Positions 1-5,712 of a stretch of DNA of 7,161 nucleotides are shown here, in pieces (within the stretch, counting starts at the first letter, position 1; each line of letters starts with the position of its first letter). Below the pieces are notes generated by a model. That model was not told where the DNA came from, did not search any database, and saw nothing but the letters and a program-made list of their open reading frames with translations. The position numbers and the translations under genes were made by a program. Source of the DNA: Coriobacteriia bacterium (GTDB taxonomy: Bacteria > Actinomycetota > Coriobacteriia > Coriobacteriales > QAMH01); NCBI GenBank assembly GCA_900756605.1, contig CAAEKX010000010.1:1-7161 (forward strand). Reading direction: 5' to 3'.

Positions 1-390
1 GATACCCGCCGTCTCGAGCATGCGCGCGACGAGCTTGGCGGTGATCGGTTCGCGTGCGGCGGCCTTGCGATCCTGACGTGCATAGCCGTAATGCGTGATG
101 ACAGCATGAATCCTGCCGGCGCTCGCGCGGCGAGCAGCATCGGTCATGATGAGCAGCTCCATGAGCGCATCATTGACGTCGCCCGAAATCGACTGAACGA
201 GAAAGACATCCTCGCCGCGTACGGACTCCATGAAGCGTGCGTAGGTCTCGCCATTGGCGAACTTCTCGAGCGTGATATCACCCAATTCGACATCAAGGTG
301 ACCTGCGATCTCGTCGGCGAGCTCCGGATACACCGAGCCCGAGAAGATATGCAGCTTACGCTCTGCGGCCCTGCTCCGCCTTTTTCCCAT
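1..390 (-). CDS. prs: Ribose-phosphate pyrophosphokinase (PRPP synthetase), N-terminal part
   Basis: Cytoplasmic enzyme that transfers pyrophosphate from ATP to ribose-5-phosphate, giving PRPP for purine, pyrimidine, histidine and NAD synthesis. The reading frame opens with ATG at 390 and stays open to base 1, giving 130 residues of a protein family usually about 310-330 long, so the C-terminal half lies outside the window. Visible family features are FSGS near the N-terminus, the FANGETYARFMESVRG segment (residues about 44-59), the VFLVQS strand, and the nucleotide-binding HYGYARQDRK followed by REPITAKLVA (residues about 99-121). The N-terminus carries a short basic extension (MGKRRSR). A good Shine-Dalgarno sequence, GAAGGGA (399-405), lies 8 bases ahead of the ATG. 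The gene starts 16 bases after the glmU stop and is presumably co-transcribed with it. Family assignment is secure from the motifs. Confidence 0.96.
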   Translation of the reverse strand, partial: MGKRRSRAAERKLHIFSGSVYPELADEIAGHLDVELGDITLEKFANGETYARFMESVRGEDVFLVQSISGDVNDALMELLIMTDAARRASAGRIHAVITHYGYARQDRKAAAREPITAKLVARMLETAGI

Positions 391-406
391 CGTTACAATC
401 CCTTCG

Positions 407-1783
407 TTAGCTTGTGCGCTTGCTCTTGAAATGTCGCGCGGTCCAGTCCTCGACAATTTTCTGCTCGTTGCGCTCGACGGCGAGCGCACCATCGGGCACG
501 TCCTTGGTGATGCAGCTCGCGGCACCCGTCACGACATTGGAGCCAAGCTTGACGGGAGCAACGAGCATCGTGTTCGATCCGACGAACGTGAAGTCACCAA
601 TAATTGTCTGATGTTTGTTCACGCCATCGTAATTGCAGGTAATCGAGCCGGCGCCAATATTGACATCGGTTCCGATCGTCGCGTCGCCGATATAGGAAAG
701 ATGCGGCACCTTGCTGTCCGGACCCACCGTGGACTTCTTGATCTCGACATGCGTGCCCACATGCGCGCCCTCGCACAGGTAGGTGCCGGGACGCAGGTAG
801 GCGCGGGGGCCAACCGTAACGCCGGCCTCGGTGGTCGTCTCGATGCCCACGACTTCCTCGAGCACGTTATCGGCACCGATAGCGCAATCGGTGAGACGCG
901 TGTTGGGACCGATGACACAACCGCTCGAGACGCGCGTGCTGCCCCAGAGCATGGTCATCGGCAGCAGCTCCACATCGTTCTCGACAATGCAATCGGGGCC
1001 AACCCACACAAGATCGGGATCGAGCATCGTGATGCCATCTGCCATGAGCTGCTCGTTGATGCGATGCTGCGCGATCTTGCTCGCGATGGCAAGCTGCGAG
1101 CGCGAATTGACGCCAAGGCACTCGTCGTCATCCTCGACGACCATGCTCGATACGGTCAGGCCATCGGCTGCCAGCAGCGCGAGCATGTCCGTGAGGTAAT
1201 ACTCGCCCTGGGCGTTATTGCGGTCGAGCTTGTCGAGGTGACTCAGAAGCGCGGGAGCGGAGAAACAGAAGACACCGGAGTTGCACTCACGGATGGCGCG
1301 CTGCTCGTCCGTGCAGTCCTTCTCCTCGACGATGCCACACACGTTGCCGTTTCCATCGCGTACGATGCGCCCGTATCCGAAGGGGTCGGCGGGCTCCATC
1401 GTAAGCACCGTGGCGGCAGAACCGGTGGCCTCGTGCGCTGCGATGAGCGCCTCGATGGTGGCCGGCCTGATAAGCGGCGAGTCACCACAGAGCACGACGA
1501 CGTTGCCCTCGAAGCCCTCGAGCTTGTCCGCCGCGCACATGACCGTATGGCCCGTGCCGAGCATTTCGAGCTGGTACGAGATGACGCAATCGCCGAGCAA
1601 GGGCTCGACTTGCTCACGACCATGGCCAATGACCACGTGAACGTCTTCGCAACCAGCCTGGCGTGCCGCATCCACGACCCAACGCACAAGCGGCTTGCCC
1701 AGCATTTCGTGGGCAACCTTCGGTTTGTTGGATTTCATGCGGGTTCCAGCGCCTGCTGCAAGAATCAAAGCTTTAGCTTCCAC
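407..1783 (-). CDS. glmU: Bifunctional GlcNAc-1-phosphate uridyltransferase / glucosamine-1-phosphate acetyltransferase
   Basis: Catalyses the last two steps to UDP-N-acetylglucosamine, the precursor of peptidoglycan and other wall glycans. Numbering from the upstream ATG at 1795: the N-terminal nucleotidyltransferase has LILAAGAGTRM (10-20), PKVAHEML, QLEMLGTGH (75-83), CGDSPL with the metal-binding Asp105, GRIVR, EEKD and GVNSRSQLA (228-236). The C-terminal left-handed beta-helix acetyltransferase starts near residue 258 and contains RPGTYL, VEIKKS, the catalytic-type His365 in VPHLSYIGD, and NIGAGSITCNYDG (379-391). Both domains are complete and the length is normal. Start choice: the ATG at 1795 has no Shine-Dalgarno sequence, while the GTG at 1783 has GGGAG five bases upstream and gives the family-like N-terminus MEAKALILAAG (458 residues), so I prefer the GTG. 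The ATG version would be 462 residues. The gene follows tRNA-Gln and precedes prs by 16 bases. Confidence 0.96.
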   Translation of the reverse strand: MEAKALILAAGAGTRMKSNKPKVAHEMLGKPLVRWVVDAARQAGCEDVHVVIGHGREQVEPLLGDCVISYQLEMLGTGHTVMCAADKLEGFEGNVVVLCGDSPLIRPATIEALIAAHEATGSAATVLTMEPADPFGYGRIVRDGNGNVCGIVEEKDCTDEQRAIRECNSGVFCFSAPALLSHLDKLDRNNAQGEYYLTDMLALLAADGLTVSSMVVEDDDECLGVNSRSQLAIASKIAQHRINEQLMADGITMLDPDLVWVGPDCIVENDVELLPMTMLWGSTRVSSGCVIGPNTRLTDCAIGADNVLEEVVGIETTTEAGVTVGPRAYLRPGTYLCEGAHVGTHVEIKKSTVGPDSKVPHLSYIGDATIGTDVNIGAGSITCNYDGVNKHQTIIGDFTFVGSNTMLVAPVKLGSNVVTGAASCITKDVPDGALAVERNEQKIVEDWTARHFKSKRTS

Positions 1784-1788
1784 ATGCG

Positions 1789-1794
1789 CTCCCA
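1789..1794 (-). promoter_or_regulatory. Shine-Dalgarno sequence supporting the GTG start of glmU
   Basis: The minus strand reads TGGGAG, then five bases, then GTG at 1783. The ATG at 1795 overlaps this element and is preceded only by pyrimidine-rich, AT-rich sequence (TTACTTCA). The purine run therefore favours the GTG as the true start. The family alignment agrees, since GlmU proteins usually begin only a few residues before the LAAGxGTRM loop. Confidence 0.6.
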
Positions 1795-1808
1795 TTGAAG
1801 TAATTGAA

Positions 1809-1882
1809 TGGCTGGGGCAGAAGGAATCGAACCCTCATTCGCGGTACCAAAAACCGCTGTCCTACCGTTGAACGATGCCCCA
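1809..1882 (-). tRNA. tRNA-Gln (anticodon TTG)
   Basis: The minus strand folds as a complete 74-base cloverleaf including an encoded CCA. The acceptor stem pairs TGGGGCA with TGCCCCA, and the T1-A72 pair is typical of tRNA-Gln. The D arm is GTTC/GGAC around loop AACGGTA. The anticodon stem GCGGT/ACCGC holds loop TTTTGGT, which puts anticodon TTG at 1848-1850, reading CAA and, by wobble, CAG. A four-base variable region is followed by the T arm GAGGG-TTCGAAT-CCTTC, then discriminator G and CCA at 1809-1811. It has its own promoter (1899-1927) and lies 13 bases before the first possible glmU start (25 before the preferred one), with no terminator between, so it is probably cut out of a longer tRNA-glmU-prs transcript by RNase P and a 3' nuclease. 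Confidence 0.98.
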
Positions 1883-1898
1883 GTAGCCTGCCTGCATG

Positions 1899-1927
1899 AT
1901 TCTAGTGAACCGCGGCCCGATTCTCAA
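1899..1927 (-). promoter_or_regulatory. Putative housekeeping promoter for the tRNA-Gln-glmU-prs unit
   Basis: On the minus strand a -35 box TTGAGA (1922-1927, five of six consensus bases) and a -10 box TAGAAT (1899-1904, five of six) are separated by exactly 17 bases. The predicted start of transcription near 1892 would give a leader of about ten bases ahead of the tRNA. The -35 box contains the TGA stop codon of ispE (1924-1926), so the promoter is packed into the end of the upstream gene and the 41-base gap. This supports separate transcription of the tRNA unit, possibly with added read-through from veg-ispE. Confidence 0.7.
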
Positions 1928-2856
1928 GCGGCGATGCGGGGAACGCGACATATGCGAACCCAGTCGCACACGGGAGCGATGTCATGCGCGAAACGTTGCG
2001 CACCCGCCTCGTTGGCGCAGATGGCAAAACTCGTCGAGCCGCTTCCCGAGACGAGCGCGTTGAGCACGTCGGGGTGCTCATGCGCCGCATGAAGGCGCCG
2101 CTGAATACGCGGGTCGGCCGCACAAGCCGCAGGCCCGAGATTGTTTGCGCAGAGCGCGGCAATGGCAGTGGCGTCGTCTGTGGCCATACGCAACGCCTGG
2201 GCGAGCGCATCGGCATCGGGCGCGGACACGGGATCATCGTCGAAAGCGCGGTACACCGTTGCCGTAGAAAGGCCATCGTTGCTTCCCATAAGGACGATGG
2301 GGGCCGCAAACGGTGGCAGCGAGCACTCGAACACGTCACCGCGTCCGCCCATGAGGGCGCATCCGCCGTAGAGGAAGAAGGCGACATCGGCACCGAGGGC
2401 ACGGGCAACCGCCACGAGGCGCTCATCGTGCACGGGAATGCTCGCGAGCTGCGCGTACGCCTTGAGCATCGCAGCCGCATCGCTCGAGCCACCGCCAAGC
2501 CCGCCACCTGCCGGGATATGCTTCTCGACCTCGATGACGAGCGTGGCATCGGAAGCGACTGCCGCAGGCCCGCAAGCTTGCTCGGCTGCATCGATAGCAC
2601 GAAAGACGAGGTTATCACGCGGGTCGAGGCCGTCGACATTGCATGTCAACAGCACATGCGTTCCCGCCTGCGTTTGCAGCGCCTGCGAAGCAACACCAGG
2701 TTCGTTGTGAACGCGCACGACATCGTGCAAATCGAGCTCCTGGAAGACGGAGCGCAGCGGATGGTAGCCATCGACTGGCGGATAGGATATCGCGAGACAC
2801 AGATTGACCTTGGCGCGAGCCTCAAGCACCAACGCCTCTGAATGCGGATTGCCCAT
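1924..2856 (-). CDS. ispE: 4-diphosphocytidyl-2-C-methyl-D-erythritol kinase
   Basis: Cytoplasmic GHMP-family kinase that phosphorylates CDP-methylerythritol using ATP, the fourth step of the MEP isoprenoid pathway. The 310-residue product shows the substrate-binding start ARAKVNLCLAI with Lys16, DGYHPLRSVFQ (29-39), the ATP-binding loop PAGGGLGGGSSDAAA (115-129), LGADVAFF with the catalytic Asp157, and the third GHMP motif VSGSGSTSF (269-277). It is slightly longer than the usual 280-300 residues and looks intact. It begins 11 bases after the veg stop, indicating one operon. The ATG at 2856 has only a weak ribosome binding site. An in-frame GTG at 2829, preceded by AGAGG at five bases, would give a start closer to typical family members and is a real alternative. 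The neighbourhood veg-ispE is shared with Bacillus. Confidence 0.95.
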   Translation of the reverse strand: MGNPHSEALVLEARAKVNLCLAISYPPVDGYHPLRSVFQELDLHDVVRVHNEPGVASQALQTQAGTHVLLTCNVDGLDPRDNLVFRAIDAAEQACGPAAVASDATLVIEVEKHIPAGGGLGGGSSDAAAMLKAYAQLASIPVHDERLVAVARALGADVAFFLYGGCALMGGRGDVFECSLPPFAAPIVLMGSNDGLSTATVYRAFDDDPVSAPDADALAQALRMATDDATAIAALCANNLGPAACAADPRIQRRLHAAHEHPDVLNALVSGSGSTSFAICANEAGAQRFAHDIAPVCDWVRICRVPRIAA

Positions 2857-2867
2857 GTGCGAATAGG

Positions 2868-3167
2868 CTAGATGGCCTCTTGCTGAAGCGCCGGGAAAAG
2901 CGGCTGCTCGTCCTCGGGGTTGGTAAGCTCGACCGTGCCCGTCAGAACATCCACGTACTGATAGGACTGACGCGCCTTGCGACCGCGCTTCTCGTCCGTC
3001 TCGACGATGAAGAGCGACTTGTGAGCTTGGGTGAGCACGCCCTCGCGCTCGATGATCTTGGAGCGCCCCATATTGGCGCGAATGCGCAGACGCCTACCCG
3101 TAAAACCGACGAGCGTCTCGTGGATGCTGTTAACGTAAGCGACCTGTCTATTGATTATTTCTTCCAT
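2868..3167 (-). CDS. veg: Veg family protein
   Basis: Small 99-residue protein of the Veg family (formerly DUF1021). In Bacillus subtilis Veg is encoded just upstream of ispE and has been linked to biofilm regulation; its molecular activity is not well defined. Sequence support: MEEIINRQVAYVNSIHETLVG at the N-terminus, then GRRLRIRANMGRSKIIEREGVL (residues about 25-45), a basic beta-rich core typical of the family, and FIVETDEKRGRKARQSYQYVDVLTGTVEL (53-81). No signal peptide or membrane segment is visible, so it should be cytoplasmic; the many Arg and Lys residues would allow nucleic acid binding, but that is inference. The ATG at 3167 is chosen because a perfect AGGAGG (3175-3180) lies seven bases upstream; the frame stays open further upstream but those codons are beyond the promoter. 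It is the first gene of the veg-ispE operon. Confidence 0.93.
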   Translation of the reverse strand: MEEIINRQVAYVNSIHETLVGFTGRRLRIRANMGRSKIIEREGVLTQAHKSLFIVETDEKRGRKARQSYQYVDVLTGTVELTNPEDEQPLFPALQQEAI

Positions 3168-3174
3168 GAAGAGT

Positions 3175-3193
3175 CCTCCTGATACAAAGGAGA
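3175..3193 (-). promoter_or_regulatory. Possible hairpin enclosing the veg Shine-Dalgarno sequence
   Basis: In the veg leader (minus strand) TCTCCT (3188-3193) can pair with the AGGAGG ribosome binding site (3175-3180) across a seven-base loop TTGTATC. The pairing is five Watson-Crick pairs plus one G-U. The whole Shine-Dalgarno sequence would sit in the 3' arm, so folding could lower veg translation. The stem is short, so this may be no more than chance complementarity to a purine-rich motif. Confidence 0.35.
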
Positions 3194-3228
3194 CATAATA
3201 ATAACACGCCGCACGAGATTTTGCATGC

Positions 3229-3257
3229 ATTATACTTACCAACACTATTTTTGTCCG
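3229..3257 (-). promoter_or_regulatory. Putative promoter of the veg-ispE operon
   Basis: On the minus strand a perfect -10 box TATAAT (3229-3234) is 17 bases from CGGACA (3252-3257), which matches the last four bases of the TTGACA consensus. A better-looking TTGACG (3258-3263) lies 23 bases away, too far for normal spacing. Transcription would start near 3222, giving a leader of about 55 bases before the veg ATG. The -35 region overlaps the perfect inverted repeat at 3251-3270. Confidence 0.7.
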
Positions 3258-3270
3258 CGTCAACGGACAA
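3251..3270. repeat. Perfect inverted repeat between veg and pgi, candidate operator
   Basis: TTGTCCG (3251-3257) and CGGACAA (3264-3270) are exact reverse complements separated by six bases (CGTCAA). The element lies in the divergent promoter region, covers the likely -35 box of veg and sits 33 bases ahead of the pgi ATG. Its size and symmetry fit a binding site for a dimeric repressor; it could alternatively fold as a seven-pair hairpin in a pgi leader. The outer TTGT/ACAA bases occur in several regulator sites, but I do not recognise a specific regulator. Confidence 0.5.
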
Positions 3271-3303
3271 TGTAAGTCGTATCGTACCAAGGAGCACGTA
3301 TAC

Positions 3304-5067
3304 ATGGCGTTTATCGATAGTTCTGAGCTGGGGCACTGCCCAACCGCCCAGCTTCTCATCGAGAATGAAGTTCCCTCCCGCATCGCAGCAAAAGATGGCT
3401 CTGCCTTCAACTTCTCCGCTGAAGTCGCGGATTATGCGGCGACCCGTCTTGGCTGGACCACATTGGCAAGCAAGCCACCATGCGATCCGTCAGAGATAGC
3501 CATCATCGCGCAGCAGGCGCGAGGCGAAGGTCTCGATGCCGTCGTCCTCATCGGTCAGGGCGGCTCGACGCAAGCCCCGCAGACGGTCACCAAGCTCTAC
3601 AGCCTCGAAGTCACTGACGAGGTCCCGTTCAAGACGATGGACGCGCTCTCGCCGGTCTACGTCAATCACATTCTCGGATCGTCGGACCCGGCACGCACGC
3701 TCTACATCGTGTCGAGCAAGTCGGGAACCACGCTCGAGCCAACCGTGCTCTCTCACGTGTGCTGGAAGTACGTCTGCGCTCACCTGGGTGCCGAGCGCGC
3801 CGGCTCGCGCTTTATCGCAATCACCGACCCGGACACCGAGCTCGAGCACGTTGCCCGCAAGAATCATTGGCGTGCCATCATCCACGGCGAACCCGACGTG
3901 GGCGGCCGCTACTCCGCGCTCTCGGCCTTTGGCCTGCTCCCCATGGCAGCCATCGGCATCGACATCGAGCGCATGCTCGAGGACGCCGTCCCCATGGAGA
4001 AGCTCTGCGCCTCGGATTCACCCGAAAACCCGGCAATCTGGCTCGCGGCTTTCCTCTACGACAACCTCAAGGCCGGCCGTGACAAGTTCTCTTTGCTCAT
4101 GCCGCCGAGCAAGCAGGTCTTCGGTCTCTGGGTCGAGCAGCTCGTTGCCGAGTCTCTTGGCAAGACGGGCGTTGGCATATTGCCCAACGTCGAAGTCGAC
4201 GCAGGCATCCTCTCCGACCCGCACCATGATCGCTGCGCCATCCTCTGCAACATGGATAGCGATGAGGCATTCGAGCATGCTCGCACCTGCGTGCACCCGG
4301 ATATCCCCGTCTTCCGTCTGGACATCCCCGATAGCACGGCGATGACGCGCTACTTCCTCATTTGGGAGTATGCCGTCGCCTTCTGTGGTTGGCTCATGCA
4401 AATCAATCCCTTCGACCAACCCGACGTCGAGAGCACCAAGGCGGCAACGCGCCAGATCCTCTACAACCAGGGCGGTCACTTCGATGTCCCGGAAGACGTC
4501 TGGGGCAAGCCCGCTTACGAGGAGTTCGAACTTGGCTCCTGCAACTACGCCGACCGCGTTTACGTGAGTTCCGCGCTTCTCGACGCATTCGACGGCTCGC
4601 ATGAGAACATCGACGCAAACGCAGCGTTGCGCATGCTGTTCTGCTCGATCAAGGATGATGATTATTTCAGTCTCAACGCGTTTCTGCCCTTCAAGGGCGT
4701 CGGGCGCCGCGAGACGCTCGAGAAGGTGCGCCACCGCGCAGCCGATCGTCTCGACGTGTGTTCATGTCTCGAAATCGGCCCCCGTTATCTGCACTCCACC
4801 GGCCAGATGCACAAAGGCGGCCCCAACACGGGTGTCTTCCTTGTCGTCAGTGCCGACGAGCCCTTCGACATCACGGTGCCCCATGAGGACTTTACGCTCG
4901 GCGACGTGGCAAACGCCGAAGCACTCGGCGATTTCTCGGCACTGGCAAGCCGTGGCCGCCGTGCCATCTACATTCACCTGAAGGATAACGACGACAAGTA
5001 CCTATCATCGTTTGCCAACGATGCTTGTTCGGCTATCTCGGCTGCCTACGCCCTGCGAACGCGTTAG
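3304..5067 (+). CDS. pgi: Glucose-6-phosphate isomerase of the transaldolase/isomerase fusion type, stand-alone
   Basis: Interconverts glucose-6-phosphate and fructose-6-phosphate in glycolysis and gluconeogenesis. The 587-residue cytoplasmic protein has the sugar-isomerase fold signatures: LIGQGGSTQAP (82-92), the phosphate-binding SKSGTTLEP (138-146), GGRYSALSAFGLLP (200-213), VEQLVAESLGKTG (277-289, with Glu283 the likely base), and NPFDQPDVESTK (368-379). The tail has YLHSTGQMHKGGPNTG (495-510) and GRRAIYIHLK (551-560). That C-terminal segment matches my memory of bifunctional transaldolase/isomerase proteins, but the N-terminal transaldolase domain (roughly 360 residues) is absent here. 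Start: ATG 3304 with AAGGAG (3289-3294) nine bases upstream. No clean promoter is visible; TATACT (3231-3236), overlapping the veg -10 box, is a possible -10 without a good -35. It is divergent from veg and probably co-transcribed with the following peptidase gene. The fold is certain, the exact substrate range less so. Confidence 0.9.
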   Translation: MAFIDSSELGHCPTAQLLIENEVPSRIAAKDGSAFNFSAEVADYAATRLGWTTLASKPPCDPSEIAIIAQQARGEGLDAVVLIGQGGSTQAPQTVTKLYSLEVTDEVPFKTMDALSPVYVNHILGSSDPARTLYIVSSKSGTTLEPTVLSHVCWKYVCAHLGAERAGSRFIAITDPDTELEHVARKNHWRAIIHGEPDVGGRYSALSAFGLLPMAAIGIDIERMLEDAVPMEKLCASDSPENPAIWLAAFLYDNLKAGRDKFSLLMPPSKQVFGLWVEQLVAESLGKTGVGILPNVEVDAGILSDPHHDRCAILCNMDSDEAFEHARTCVHPDIPVFRLDIPDSTAMTRYFLIWEYAVAFCGWLMQINPFDQPDVESTKAATRQILYNQGGHFDVPEDVWGKPAYEEFELGSCNYADRVYVSSALLDAFDGSHENIDANAALRMLFCSIKDDDYFSLNAFLPFKGVGRRETLEKVRHRAADRLDVCSCLEIGPRYLHSTGQMHKGGPNTGVFLVVSADEPFDITVPHEDFTLGDVANAEALGDFSALASRGRRAIYIHLKDNDDKYLSSFANDACSAISAAYALRTR

Positions 5068-5082
5068 AGAACGGGGCCGCTC

Positions 5083-5712
5083 ATGATGCTCTACGCATGC
5101 GCGAGCTGCATCCTGGGATGGACGGGCATGACGGGCATCGCCCAAGCTTCCCTGCGCACGCGCGGATTCGATGCTGCGCTCGGGCGCGCTCTTCGCATGC
5201 TCATCGCGCTCGTGTGCATGAGCGGTGCACTCGGTGCCTGGCTCCTGCTCGGCAACGTCATCTGCTGTTTGAGCTTTTCGTTTGCATGCGCGTGCATGGC
5301 TGCGCTGCTCGTCTGCGATCTGCGTGGGCACGTCCTGCCATCCGAGCTTGTCGCCGTGCTACTCGCATGCGCTCTTGTCTTTCGCGTGATGGAGGGCGGC
5401 GTTACGGAAACGATTGCAATCGTGCTGCCCACGGGAACGATTGCCGCGATCGTGCTGCTGCTCAATTACCTTCGCATGCATCGTGGTGCATGCGAACTCA
5501 TCGGCTCGGGTGATGTGCGCATGCTCGTGCCGCTCGCGCTTTTCTCGGGAACCGAGGGGCTTATGTGCGGTGTCTTTGCGTGCGCGCTGCTCATAGGAGC
5601 GTTCGCGCTCGTGCAACTTGCCGCGGGCCGTGCGGACCGCCACTCGCATATCGCGCTTGCCCCCGGCCTTGCCGCCTGGCTCTTCGCGGGAACGCTGCTT
5701 CCGCTGCTATGA
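5083..5712 (+). CDS. Prepilin peptidase-like membrane aspartic protease (A24 family)
   Basis: A 209-residue, very hydrophobic protein with about six membrane segments (roughly 1-20, 36-57, 60-78, 88-101, 110-130, 147-182, the last perhaps two, plus 190-207). Two cytoplasmic-face motifs identify the family: CDLRGHVLPSE (78-88), with Asp79 followed by the conserved LP, and GSGDVRML (141-148), with Asp144. These correspond to the two catalytic aspartates of type IV prepilin peptidases, which cut leader peptides of pilins and related secretion subunits. The N-terminal methyltransferase domain of classical enzymes is missing, as in Tad/Flp-type and archaeal-type peptidases. Twelve cysteines in 209 residues is unusual. 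The start is uncertain: ATG 5083 and ATG 5086 both follow only a weak ACGGGG. It begins 15 bases after the pgi stop, so the two are likely co-transcribed, but no pilin or pilus assembly gene is present here. Confidence 0.85.
   Translation: MMLYACASCILGWTGMTGIAQASLRTRGFDAALGRALRMLIALVCMSGALGAWLLLGNVICCLSFSFACACMAALLVCDLRGHVLPSELVAVLLACALVFRVMEGGVTETIAIVLPTGTIAAIVLLLNYLRMHRGACELIGSGDVRMLVPLALFSGTEGLMCGVFACALLIGAFALVQLAAGRADRHSHIALAPGLAAWLFAGTLLPLL
5471..5496. repeat. Perfect 10-bp inverted repeat inside the A24 peptidase gene
   Basis: TTCGCATGCA (5471-5480) and TGCATGCGAA (5487-5496) are exact reverse complements with a six-base spacer TCGTGG. The segment encodes the cytoplasmic loop LRMHRGACE just before the catalytic GSGD motif. 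A stem of ten pairs, plus a possible T-G pair and a four-base loop, could form in the mRNA. It contains two of the seven GCATGC sequences found in this gene. Confidence 0.6.

Noticed and set aside
91..429. Plus-strand open frame of 112 codons
   Set aside because: It is antisense to prs, whose frame encodes the clear PRPP synthetase motif YGYARQDRK; the plus-strand translation has no family features.
431..1798. Long open frame of 455 codons on the plus strand opposite glmU
   Set aside because: It mirrors glmU codons, its translation has low-complexity Arg/Asp/His/Ala composition with no recognisable motif, and glmU is certain. Similar long antisense frames lie opposite ispE (1984-2841) and pgi (4018-4734) and arise from GC-rich codon bias.
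3155..3196. Short upstream frame in the veg leader (13 codons, ATG in TTATTATTATG, overlapping the veg start)
   Set aside because: It has no Shine-Dalgarno sequence and its peptide shows nothing regulatory. I regard it as chance.
3231..3236. TATACT as the -10 box of a pgi promoter
   Set aside because: It overlaps the veg -10 box on the other strand and has no acceptable -35 at 16-18 bases, so I mention it in the pgi entry but do not call a promoter.
3168..3410. Extended N-terminus for veg (180-residue version)
   Set aside because: The upstream codons run through the promoter region and into pgi on the other strand, and the perfect AGGAGG is placed for the ATG at 3167, which gives a full-length Veg.
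3536..4345. Plus-strand frame of 269 codons inside pgi
   Set aside because: It is a shifted frame of pgi with Ser/Arg/Pro-rich, motif-free translation.
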